Assembly: GCF_014898055.3 (NCBI RefSeq)
Contig: NW_026555331.1
Span: 104,157,194-104,221,193 of the forward strand
DNA from: Talpa occidentalis
Lineage: Eukaryota > Chordata > Mammalia > Eulipotyphla > Talpidae
Reading direction: 5' to 3'
DNA length: 64,000 bases
In this document: positions 12,656 to 22,950 of the stretch, piece after piece
Numbering within the stretch: the stretch's first letter is position 1
How the letters are laid out: every line of letters begins with the position of its first letter
Made by a program: the position numbers and the translations under genes
The notes under the pieces: model-generated
What the model saw: the letters and a program-made list of their open reading frames with translations, nothing else
Databases searched by the model: none
Told to the model about the DNA's origin: nothing

Positions 12656-12955
12656 AATTTTGAACTTCAGCTTAACCTCAGAGAGCAAGTAAGAAAATAT
12701 TTTGGAAACAAGGAAGAATTTGTGACTGGAATCTGTGACTGCCTTGAGAAATCATGAACCACACTGGAATTGCTGAGAGGCTAAGAAGCATTCCCTTGTC
12801 ACTCACTCAGTCACTGGTATGTGCATTCAACTAACATCAAGCGCCTACCGTGTGCCAGGTACTATGCAAGAGAAAGCCAAGGATTAATAAAATGCGGTGC
12901 TATCCTGGAGAAGTTTACAAAGAGTCACAACCAGTTTAAAAGAATTTAAGATCCA

Positions 12956-13230
12956 GCACCTCCCTGGTGGTGCGAGGGGTTAAGCATTACTGCACTATGA
13001 AGCAATCCGCAGCCTCTGCAGCACCAGTTCTATCCCCTGCCAGCCAGGGAGCAATACACATGGCGAGGCAGACCTCTCCTGTCTTGCCTGCTGCTCCCCT
13101 CAGCAGTGTTTTTCAATCAGTCTGCCTGTTCTGTACCCCACTCTGTCTCTGGTGAATCCTCTCACCCCCTGCATCTCGGGCCTGTACCCCAGCTCTTGTA
13201 TGCATAAATAAATAAATCTTTTTTAAAAAT
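12956..13230 (+). mobile_element. tRNA-derived SINE
   Basis: Head gcacctccctggtggtgcga, normal body and AAATAAATAAATC tail. Confidence 0.9.
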
Positions 13231-14724
13231 GCAAAAGGAGGAGAACAGAGCAGGTACTCACTATCTCTGGGGTAGCTTTCACAGAAGATAGACGGAGAGC
13301 TTTAGCTTTAGCTTTTGATGGGCCAAAAATCAGAGAAAAGGGCAAAATGGGTTTACTAATCTTTTGGCCAAATGTAAAGGGAGAGGAGAGGGGAGTGGTT
13401 GTCTCTTTTGTGCAGAGGAGGGGCTAACACCAAGCCCAGTGTCTCCTGCAGTCCAGAACATATAGCCAAGGTAGGCTGTGGCAGCAGCTGGGCCTGCTCC
13501 CCTCCTCTGTGATCACCTGGTAGACCAGTCGATGTCAACCTTGTTGACGTGCCCTGAGCCACTCCTTAGGACAGACAGGTACAAGCACTGACACAAAGCT
13601 CCAGACTCAGTCTACACTGGTCAAAGTGTTATTTTTGTAATAGGATACATCAATGCTATATAAATTTTATCCCTATCTTTTAAAATAGTTGCATATTTGG
13701 CTTTGCTCTGGTTTTGATCTTAGACTTTCAGAGCCTTTATTAGTGTCAAATTTAGGATAATAAAGAGAAAGTTTGATAGTCAAGAAATATCCTAGCCTCA
13801 AAAATCCTTCTGGTGAGGGAAGGATTAGAGGGATATCTTAGCTAGCTGTAGCAGCTAAAGTTTTATTTCTGGAGGCTATATGGAGGCAAAAACTTTGTCC
13901 CCAAGTTCTAACAAAGTCAAGTGTGTACCCACGAAACCCAGAACTGCACTACACCCTCTTTGCTCAATTTCTTGGTCTAAGCAACTTTCTAGAATCATTA
14001 ATGCTCCATTGTCCCCAAATATGCTTGTGAGTAGGTTTTGTCAGGTTGAATATTGGTTTCTATGATTTCAAATCTATTTTTTTAATAGGTTAGGAGAAGT
14101 TGTTTTGATCTAAGGGTGAATTTGTTTGCATTGGGGAAGACTTGTCAGAATGTTATCATCAAAATCATGCTACCAAGTACTTATTGTCCTGAACACATGG
14201 AGAGATGACTGTAATGTAACAGACATTTAAATCTAAGATAGCAAGAGTGTGTGAGGACTTACCAAGAACATTTGGTCTGCCAAGGTCACTCTAAGTAGCT
14301 CTCTGAAGGCCTTGGAACATTCACTCCTGCCATGAAAAGGCTACTCTTTGCCAGCAGTGGTGTGAAAGAGTATATTCTGCCTGCCCACACTAGAAGTTCA
14401 ATCAGCCAGCATCAGGCTCCAGCAACTAGGAACTTTCACTGGTAATTGGAAGTCAGTTCTTGGTTGGTGAAGCTGAGTCTTCACCAACTAAATTTGACTT
14501 TATTTTATTTTCCATCTCCTCTTAGTCTGGAATAATGGTTCAGTTAATCTATCTTTGGTTTGGTTATGTTATTTCTTTATTGGCTTATTAAAATACCTTA
14601 TCCTGTATGCTATTATTAAAATATGTAATTCACACAGTGAACCTGTGTTAAATAAGTTACTGGCAATGACAATCTCAGTCTCTGAACACAATCTGTTATG
14701 AAACATATTTTATGTTATCTTAGT
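13231..14724. other. Unique intergenic sequence
   Basis: No gene, RNA or well-preserved repeat recognised. Confidence 0.5.
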
Positions 14725-14735
14725 CAGTGGCTAAT

Positions 14736-15008
14736 TTTTTTAAAGATTTATTTTTACTTACTTTTACATACAAGAACTGTGGTATAAGCCAGAGGTGCAG
14801 GGGATGAGAGGATTCACCAGAGACAGAGTAGGGAGCTGAACAGGCAAATGTACTGAAATACACCACTGAGGAGAGCAACAGGTGAGACAGGAGAGGTCTG
14901 CTGCGCCATATGTGTTACCTCCCTGGCCGGGGATTGAACTCAGGCTGCAGTGGCTGGCAATATCTTGATAGTGCTGTGCTTTAACTCCTGCGCCACCAGG
15001 GAGGCCCC
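14736..15008 (-). mobile_element. tRNA-derived SINE
   Basis: Minus-strand copy ending in the inverted head ccaccagggaggccc. Target-site duplication cagtggctaat at 14725-14735 and 15009-15019. Confidence 0.92.
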
Positions 15009-15331
15009 CAGTGGCTAATATTTGTGAATCACAAATATCTCTCTAGAATTTTAAAACACAGTCTGCAAACTCCTATATTATTCCAACCTTTGATAATGTA
15101 AAAACAAATACTCATTCATTGAACAAGCATGTATCCAAAATGAGACTATTGGTTAGTGATTCCCCCAGATACCCATTTTTCCCTTCTTCCATTTTGGATG
15201 GCTGGTGTTCACCCACTCAGAAACTTTCTAGAAATCCTTTCAGCTAGATGTAGCCGCATGATGAAGTTTATCCAATGAAATATTTAGATGTGTAAATTAT
15301 TTGTTTTTCTTTTTAAAAACAAAACTTTTTA

Positions 15332-15602
15332 GGGCCTCCCTGGTGGCGCAGTGGTTGAGCGCTGGGTTGCAAAGCTGCCCAGAGCTTCTATAGCGCTGGT
15401 TCAATCCCCAGCCCCTGGGCGAGGGTCCCACATGGTGCTCAGACCTCTCCTGCCACCCGCTGCTCCCCTCAGCAGTGTATTTGGTCAGTCTGCCTGTTCT
15501 GTTCTCTGCTCTGGCTCTGGTGAATTCTCTCACCCTCCCACGCTTCTGACTATACCCAGTGCTTATATAAATAAATAAATAAATCTTAAAAAGAAAAAAA
15601 GA
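15332..15602 (+). mobile_element. tRNA-derived SINE
   Basis: Family head and tail, with a perfect 18-bp target-site duplication, taaaaacaaaacttttta, at 15314-15331 and 15603-15620. Confidence 0.95.
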
Positions 15603-15620
15603 TAAAAACAAAACTTTTTA

Positions 15621-16630
15621 GCCTCTCACATATTCTAGCACTGGCTCCAGAAAGACTGATCACCTAGAAACCATAAGAATTCTTCTGTCTGACTTGGTAT
15701 CTTTAGACTCCATCTACAGAATTTTCCTAAAATTAAATCCCCTTTTTACTAAGCACACATTCTTCCCAGGGTGATTTCCATCTACCTTATCCTCCCCTTT
15801 CATCCTTTCTGACTCACAAACACTTGAAAAGATCCAAGTTACTATATTTCTCACACCCTCTCTCTCCATTCCCTTAGCTTTCAGTCAAATAAGGAGCATG
15901 AAGTTAGTGTTAATAGTTCCCAGACACCTTGTCTTCTCCTGCAAGTGTCATCATAAAACCTTAGCATTTGACACCAATCACATGTTGATCACTGCCCCAA
16001 CCAGCATTAAAGGGTCACTGTCAAGTAACAGATTTTGGAAAAAAAGAGATGTCACCTCCAATTGCTCAGTAGAACTTTTATAATAAAACCCTAAAAGTTT
16101 AGATGTCTAATTATAATAAAATCATACTAAATAATGTAATATAAATTAGGTAATAAGTTATATTCTTCATCATAATTAGTAAATTCTTTGAAAAGTGATG
16201 GAATCTTCTCTGTAAAATTTTATATCAAATCCAGAACTATTGTTTTAATTAATGAAGGAGCAAAACGAGACAAAATTCAAGCATAAAGCAACAAAAATGA
16301 AAGCAAAATGAGGAAAGGAGAGCAGAAATTCCATGTTTGGAAAGAGTTACTGGAGGTCAGGAAAAGGTGAATTCCTCAAGGAGGAATTCCTAGGGCTAGA
16401 AGAGCAAATAATAGGTGTTTCTCAAGGTCACCTGTGGCTGATAAGTACAAACCACTTACCTCTCACATTGTAGATGCTCAGTTGGGGACGGGACTATATT
16501 CCTTCATGTCATTCTAAAATAAAGGAAAAAAGCAGAGAGTGGGAGAGAAGACAACAAAAAAATAAAGTTTAAAAAGGAAAACTGAGATAAAGTCAAGTCA
16601 GTTAGGGGAAAGCATATATACAGTGTTATT
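15621..16630. other. Unique intergenic sequence
   Basis: Nothing recognised. Confidence 0.5.
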
Positions 16631-16647
16631 AAGAATGAGTGCTCAGG

Positions 16648-16900
16648 GGGCCTCCCTGGTAGCCCAGGAATTAAATCTCAGCACTATGGCTGATATGTCC
16701 TGAGCTCGATCCCATGCCAGGGAGCTAACCCACATGGCACAGCAGACCCCTCCTGTCTCTCCTGCTGCTCCCTCAGCAGTGTATTTCAGTAAATCTGCCT
16801 ATTCTGCTCCCTTGCTCTGTCTCTGTTGAATCCTCTTATCCCCTGCACCTCTGGCCTACACCCCAATTCTTCTGCAAAATAAATAAATAATTATTTAAAA
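16648..16900 (+). mobile_element. tRNA-derived SINE, diverged head
   Basis: Head gggcctccctggtagccc with decayed A-box, normal 3' body. A perfect target-site duplication aagaatgagtgctcagg lies at 16631-16647 and 16901-16917. Confidence 0.93.
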
Positions 16901-16917
16901 AAGAATGAGTGCTCAGG

Positions 16918-18425
16918 AGCGAGACTTCAGAGCTTAAAAATGAGTTTTGCCATTTTCTAGCTGGGTAAACTTTGATGGTGACCTCTCTCTGCATCGCTTC
17001 CTTCTTCTTTAAGATAGGGATTATAAGAGTACCTCCACCTCATAGGGATATGGAGAGGATTTCAATGAACCAATTCATGTGAAATGTCTAGCCCAGTGCC
17101 TAGCAGAACATAAGCCATCAATAAGTGTTAGCTACTCTTTGTACATAAGCTCAGCCTCAGAAGAATAACTATTCAGGCTGATAAATTAAGAAAGCCACGA
17201 AATAAAATAGGGAATAATCTATGTTTTACAACTCAATTAGACATACTAATTTTTTAGTCAAGACTAAGGGTCATCTTTAGTTCCTGTTGTGTATTTGTTT
17301 GGGTTTAACAAGGTAAAAAGGATGTGCACTAAAAGACCCTGAATTTTGGGGAAGGCGAGAAAATGGAATCTGAAAAATGTGTCTTCTGACCAACTTTATA
17401 TGGATCTTTCTAAATCAAATAGTCCAATTTCCATCCCACAATTCTAGGTCACCTTGATTTGCTATATCATATGGTACATATATCAGGATTCTTTGTTATA
17501 AGCAATAGAAACTGACTATTGGTGACTTAAATGGAAAGGAACATATAAGTAGCTCAGGATGACTGGAAATCAAGCTTGAAAAATGGACAACTTGGCAGAC
17601 AGAGGCAGAGCTAAATGTCACCACCGAGCCAATCTAGAGAGGAGACAGCTGCCCCTATCACAAAACCTGATGCTGTCACCTGCCCAGCCAAACCATTAGA
17701 CTTGGGTGCTGGTGGAGGCCATCTCTAGCACCTTTGCCATGGCTGTCCTGGAAACAGAGGAGGTTACCAAGAAAGCAAGAGTATGGCCTTTGCTGACTCA
17801 CAGTGAGAAATTCCCTAAACATACAAGGTACAGACCTAGGCCAATCCCACTCAAAAGCAAAAAGAGAACAAAAAAAAAAGAAAAGAAATAAAAATAGTTG
17901 GTGCAATAAGTAATGGTACAGCCACTGTTTCAACCACTGGATAAGAAATTATGTCACAAAAACACAGATAATATTTGTGGTATAATATTAGGTGAAAAAA
18001 AGTAGAATTCATTATTGTGGCATATAATAATGTCCCTTAAGTAAAAGTATGAGTAGGGACAGAGAGGGGCTACAAAAAAACAGCTATATTTGGGGAAATG
18101 TAATAGTAACTATTTATTTTTTATTTCTTTCTATAATAATTTTATCTTTATAATATATTATGAAACCGCCCTATTTCTTCACTAAGCTGTGAGTATTGCA
18201 AGCAAGTCATTGTTATTCTGAGAGATTCAATTGTGTCAGCAATAAAACCACAGATAGAAACTTTCTTTCTTATGCATGTGTATAGTTATATACTATTTAA
18301 TTTACAAAATTTGTGGTATACATATAGATTTATAACAACCTAAAGCCAAGATTTACAATCTAAATATTCTAAATCTGAAATTTCATTACATGATCACAAC
18401 TTGCTAAAGTCTGGGTCTCTCTCAT
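16918..18425. other. Unique or anciently repeated sequence
   Basis: No gene recognised. Some stretches may be old decayed transposons but cannot be named by eye. Confidence 0.45.
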
Positions 18426-18440
18426 AAAAGGAGTATTTTT

Positions 18441-18720
18441 TTTTAATAGAGGCATGTTTTATTTATTTATTTGTTTGTTTGTTTATACATGCACTGGGTA
18501 CAGTCAGAAGCGTGGGAGGGTGAGAGAATTCACCAGAGCCAGAGCGGTGAGCAGAGCAGGCAGAAGGACCGAAGTACACTGTTGAGGGGAGCAGAGGTCT
18601 GCACGCCATGTGGGACCCTCCTCTGGTGGCCGGGGAGCAGCCGGGGATTGAACCAGCGCCGCAGAGGCCGCGGGCAGCTTCGCAACCCAGCCCTCAACCG
18701 CTGTGCCACCAGGGAGGCCC
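18441..18720 (-). mobile_element. tRNA-derived SINE, gcatgcctctata-tail subfamily
   Basis: Minus-strand copy with inverted head ccaccagggaggccc and the subfamily tail (tagaggcatgttttattt on the plus strand). Flanked by aaaaggagtattttt at 18426-18440 and 18721-18735. The second duplication copy is shared with the adjoining L1/U6 chimera. Confidence 0.93.
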
Positions 18721-18735
18721 AAAAGGAGTATTTTT

Positions 18736-19140
18736 ATTTTTTTTTATTTATTTTTTTTTCATTTGACAAGAAAAAATTACATTTTATTTGTATTTGCTTT
18801 TTTTGACATTAAATATCTTCCCAAAAGCTTCTGGTCACCTATTTTTTGTGACTTGCTTGTTCTTTCCCATTTTTCTATCAGGATGATCAGTTTATTTAAT
18901 TCTTTTTTTTTATAATAAATTTTATTTTTATATTCCCCATACAATTGCAACCCCCCCATTCTGACCCCAATCCCTCCCCTCCCGCCCCCCACCCCCCAAA
19001 AAGTGTCTCTGGTTCATAGTTTTTTGTTGATTTTGATTTTCACTTTCTTATAGTTATTCATTTTCCTGGTCCCTTATTTAAGTTTTCTAGATTCAATTTT
19101 AGTATATGTGCTGCCGAAGCAAACTAAGTTTTCTAGATTC
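18736..19140 (-). mobile_element. LINE-1/U6 snRNA chimeric retro-insertion with 3' transduced sequence
   Basis: Read on the minus strand, the insert holds in order: a 16-nt L1 piece (gaatctagaaaactta), about 31 nt of the 5' end of U6 snRNA with two C-to-T changes, the same L1 16-mer continuing into the normal L1 3' UTR, an A tract near 18904, about 140 nt of non-L1 sequence with an AATAAA-type signal, and a second A-rich tail to 18736. The flanks are aaaaggagtattttt at 18721-18735 and 19141-19155. The L1 part matches the 3' end seen at 7065-7259. This is the expected product of L1 reverse transcriptase switching templates on a read-through transcript. Confidence 0.85.
19094..19124 (-). pseudogene. 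U6 snRNA 5'-end fragment inside an L1 chimera
   Basis: On the minus strand the sequence includes gcttcggcagcacatatac and runs on to taaaattg. This corresponds to U6 positions about 3-33, with two C-to-T changes near the 5' end. Only the first third of the RNA is present and there is no upstream U6 promoter, so it cannot be a functional gene. Confidence 0.85.
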
Positions 19141-19155
19141 AAAAGGAGTATTTTT

Positions 19156-20404
19156 AATGTAAGATAATGACTTGCAAGTCCTGTGGCCCATAGGGAACAC
19201 TTCAATAAAGCCAGAGTGCCCTAAATTTCCATGGTCCCTGAAACAAGCAGAAACCATAGTGTTAACATGCCACTGAATGGTTTGAGCAGAACTATGAAGA
19301 AGCTTGGCTTTCTCTTGATTTTGTCTCTAGCACATCTGTCAAACATATTAAGAATTTCTGACATGGAAGAAATAAAATGGATCAGCCAGTTTCCCTTTAC
19401 CGGCGGGATAGGAGGGATGTGAATCACCACTCTTCACCAGGATTCCTGGAAGTAAGTAAGGAGGAGGAAACCCCCTGGCCATATATCTAGTTATTCCAAC
19501 CTGCCTATTCTTAATAATTTTTAGATCTTCAGTGTTTAATTATTACTGTAATTAATTACTATAATTACTGTACTTAATAAAGTAAGTAATTATTAATGTT
19601 ATTAATATATCTAGCCCAAGATTAATTTTTGCCTGCCATTTCCATTATCCACTGAAGTACATATTAAAGATATGTAAGTAAATATTTTTTCTTACCACAA
19701 TTGCTGCTAGGACATGTCTGGGCCTCAGTTTCTTCACCTATAAATTAGAGAAACCATCTTAGATGACTTTTAATATTCCTTCCTGTCTGAGGATCATTGA
19801 TTCAATAACGAAATAATATCAGTAATATTGTAATGTTTGTAATTATGCCAAGTCCTTATTCACTTCAAAAGTTAGAAAAGCAGGAGGAAGCAGTAACATG
19901 TTCTCCCACATATAAATCTTAATTGGACCATGTAAAATGAGTTCCAGGAAGAACTGGCTTCTAAAGACAGGTCCTCTTTAGGCCTCCTAATATATTCCTT
20001 AAGGGTCTTGTTAAGCCTATTTTCCCTGGTATTCTTAGTCAAGAAATGTTAAGTTGCAAACTATGAAGACTAGTTCTTTTGGGTGAAGATTAATGTAAAT
20101 TACTATTGGATTTGCAGTACATAAAATAACTGAATTAAAAAGGGGAGTGGTGAAAAACATCCAAATGTTTCCAACCATACGGACACCAGCTTTCATAGAC
20201 ACAAAACATCTGTATTTCATACTGAATATTTCCATTTTTTTCCCACGTTAGGCATGCCACAATACATAACTTGTGAATACAAAGGTATTTTTTCCCTGCA
20301 AACAATTTCATTAATCAGCTAGTGCCAGATATAAAAAAAGACTTCTATTGTGTATCAAAGCCTTTAATTTATTACTCATTGACTTTATTGTTAAATTTAA
20401 CCTT
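19156..20404. other. Unique AT-rich intergenic sequence
   Basis: No gene or well-preserved repeat recognised. Confidence 0.5.
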
Positions 20405-20413
20405 TCTCTTTAG

Positions 20414-20700
20414 GTTTTTTTTTTTTTTACGATTTATTTATTTATGCATCTCTGGTACAGGCCAGAAATGTGGGGGCGAGGTGTGTGTGACAGGACTTAG
20501 TAGAGACAGAGTGGGAAACAGAACAGGCAGACTGACTGAAATACACTGCTGAGAGGAGCGGCGGGTGTGACAGGAAAGGTCTGCTGTGCCATGTGGGTTC
20601 CTCCCTGGCTGGCCGGGAATCGAACTCATGCTGCAGTGGACAGCCACTGTGTATTGCTTCAGAGTGCTGTGCTTAACCCCTTGAGCCACCAGGGAGGCCC
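20414..20700 (-). mobile_element. tRNA-derived SINE, the last one before the HOX domain
   Basis: Minus-strand copy with a poly(T) start and inverted head ccaccagggaggccc. A short duplication, tctctttag, flanks it (20405-20413 and 20701-20709). No further SINE of this family is seen to the right. Confidence 0.92.
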
Positions 20701-21083
20701 TCTCTTTAGATTTGTTTTTACTCAAGTATTTATCATTTGCTCTTTTTCCCAAGAATATGTATCCACAGTTCATGTATATGTCTGATATTAAACAGTCAGT
20801 TTCTCCAGTTCTCTATCACTGAGCAACTACTCACTATAGTATCTGTATCAAATAATATTAGCCTGATAACTCTTTGTGTAGGATCTAAGCACCCAGGGCC
20901 TTGGGTGGTCCTGAGGAGAAGCTCTACAATTAAGTGAAAAGAGTCTGGGTTCTAGATTCAGTGAACAAGTTATTTAACGTTTTGGACCCCTCCATTCCTT
21001 ATCTGTAAAATCAAAATGAGAAAATTGCCTCCTTGGGGTTGAGTAAGGATTCAATGAGCTGATGTATCTAAAGTACTGGCATA

Positions 21084-21272
21084 CACCAGCTCCAGGCTCT
21101 TGTCAAAGGGACAGCACCTTCATGCATGAGCCACCCTTGTTTTGCACTACTGGAAAATACAGAAACCAGCTGGGTTGAGACAACTGGTCATGTGTGGACT
21201 TAGAAACTCTTTCCTTACCCCAATCTCCCCTTTGTTAATAAACTCCACTATTGTTGCAAAAAAAAAAAAAAA
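21084..21272 (+). mobile_element. Short poly(A)-tailed retrocopy of unknown source
   Basis: About 190 bp ending in AATAAA (21237-21242), 15 nt of spacer and a poly(A) run. It is flanked by a perfect duplication aaagtactggcata at 21070-21083 and 21273-21286. It is not the local SINE or L1. It looks like the 3' end of a retrotransposed mRNA or an LTR-type transcript, but the source is not recognised. Confidence 0.75.
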
Positions 21273-22099
21273 AAAGTACTGGCATAGAGTTCAGCTCAGA
21301 GTAATCTTGAATAATTAGCAGCTTTCAGAATACTGAAAAAACATATAAATTTTAGGGCGACTTGAACATCAAAAACAGTCACTTCATTTTACAATTCAAG
21401 AATCTGAAAGTACAGAAAGCTTAAGTATCCTACCCAAGTGCGCAAGTTGAATGAGAAAAGACTAAACACAGGTGTCCTGAATTCCAACTCAGGGCTTTTT
21501 CTTCAGAGCCTGTCTCTTCATTTTACTAGAAGTCAAGGGCCATGCCCTCAAGAAGCTTAAAAGAGCCATGTGGGGGGGCCAAGACTAACACACGTGGATA
21601 CTCTAGTTCACAGCCCCAGTTAGGTGTGTATAACAAAGCTTCCGATGTAAAACGTGGAGTTCTTAGAAACGGCATGGCTGACAGAAAAGGAAGTATATTC
21701 CCATTCTTATTCCCTAGAAATATTCCTATGAATATATTCCACGTGAGCTTGGGCAGGATACTTAAGCTTTCTATACTTTCAGGTTCTTAAATTGTAAAAT
21801 GAGATGACTTCTTGTTGATGTTCAAGGACACTTTCTAGAAAGAATTGAGACTTGTGGCAAGACAAGGTTTGACTGCATCCCATAGGAGAGGATATTTGAG
21901 CCTCAAGGGTGTACTTAATTACTAACTAGAAAAGCACTAGTCTCTCTAGGAACGTCCAATGTTTAGAAAATTCTACTCCTCGCATCTGCAGCTTCTCCAC
22001 CACTCAAAGTTGAACTCGATGGGGAATAAATATGTTTCTCAATTATATTTTGAAAATAGCTGAGGCAAGGGAGCAGACAAGGAGTAAAATCTCACTCCC

Positions 22100-22850
22100 A
22101 TTCCAAATCTTAAAAATGTGGACGAGGGGGCCAGGGCTCTAACCTGCTTTCAGTCCTTCATCCTGGAGTCTGGGATGGAAGCCCTCACCTGGAGGAGTTG
22201 GGCCGCCACTGGAGGCATGGGAGGTCGCAACACTAAGCTCCAGCGACTTCCCGGAGCACCTGGAAGCTGGGCGACGCTGGACGGCTGTGGGTTTTGGGGT
22301 GTTGCTGGGGGGTGGGGTGTTGGAAACAAAGGATGCCTGAAGACAAGTCGTCTCAGGAGACAAAGGGAGGCCCTCGACGCCTCAGGGATGTGCCCTGACT
22401 CACGTTCCACACCCGGCCGACGCACCGTCGGGGGGCGGCTGAGACACCGGCAGGGCTCGGGCGGGCCCCGGGGGAGACCGGAGGCTGCTGGCTTCCAGCT
22501 GTGCGCGCGCCGCGGGAGGGCCGAGGAGGCCGGGACCAGCCGCGCGAGCTGCGGCCTCGGGCCGAGAATTCGGACAGATGAGGCCGGAAGCTAAGGAAGG
22601 AAAGTCGCGTGCACCTTGGTCTTGGGGGGCCCCTGCACCCTCGTGCGGACTCGAAGACCCAGTGGCGTGCCCCCACCCCCAGCGCCCCGCAGTGGCACGC
22701 GCCGATCTCAGCGCCCGACGGCGCCGGCGGAGCGGAGTGGGCGCTGCTGCGCTGCCCCGGCGAGCTGCCGCCCGGGCGGAGCTCTTGCCCTGGCTCCGCA
22801 GCTGCCTCCTGCGTGCTGAAGGGAGGCCCACATTTGTTCCTCATGATGCA
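22100..22850. promoter_or_regulatory. Orphan CpG island 6 kb 3' of HOXA1
   Basis: A sharply bounded GC-rich, CpG-dense block in otherwise AT-rich DNA. It lies between the repeat-rich flank and the HOXA1 3' enhancer region. Long open frames occur on both strands, as expected of GC-rich DNA, and none resembles a known protein. It could be the promoter of a non-coding transcript or a Polycomb-type island. I see no gene to assign it to. Confidence 0.6.
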
Positions 22851-22950
22851 AAATACCCGCTCATACTTTCCCAGAACCGCGATGCTGATAATGGGGGGTG
22901 GGGGGGAGTTAGCACCGGGAAGAGCGTCCCTACCATATAAAATCATTGCT

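Noticed and set aside
19094..19124. U6 snRNA gene
   Set aside because: Only about 31 nt of the 5' end is present, embedded in L1 sequence, with no promoter or remaining RNA body.
1..20700. Regularly recurring about 250-bp similar blocks, considered as tandem genes or a CRISPR-like array
   Set aside because: They occur on both strands at irregular spacing, carry tRNA-type promoters, A tails and target-site duplications, and are a SINE family.
22118..22946. Long open frames on both strands (up to 197 codons)
   Set aside because: They overlap on both strands of a CpG island, have biased Arg/Pro/Ala composition and match no family. They are composition shadows.
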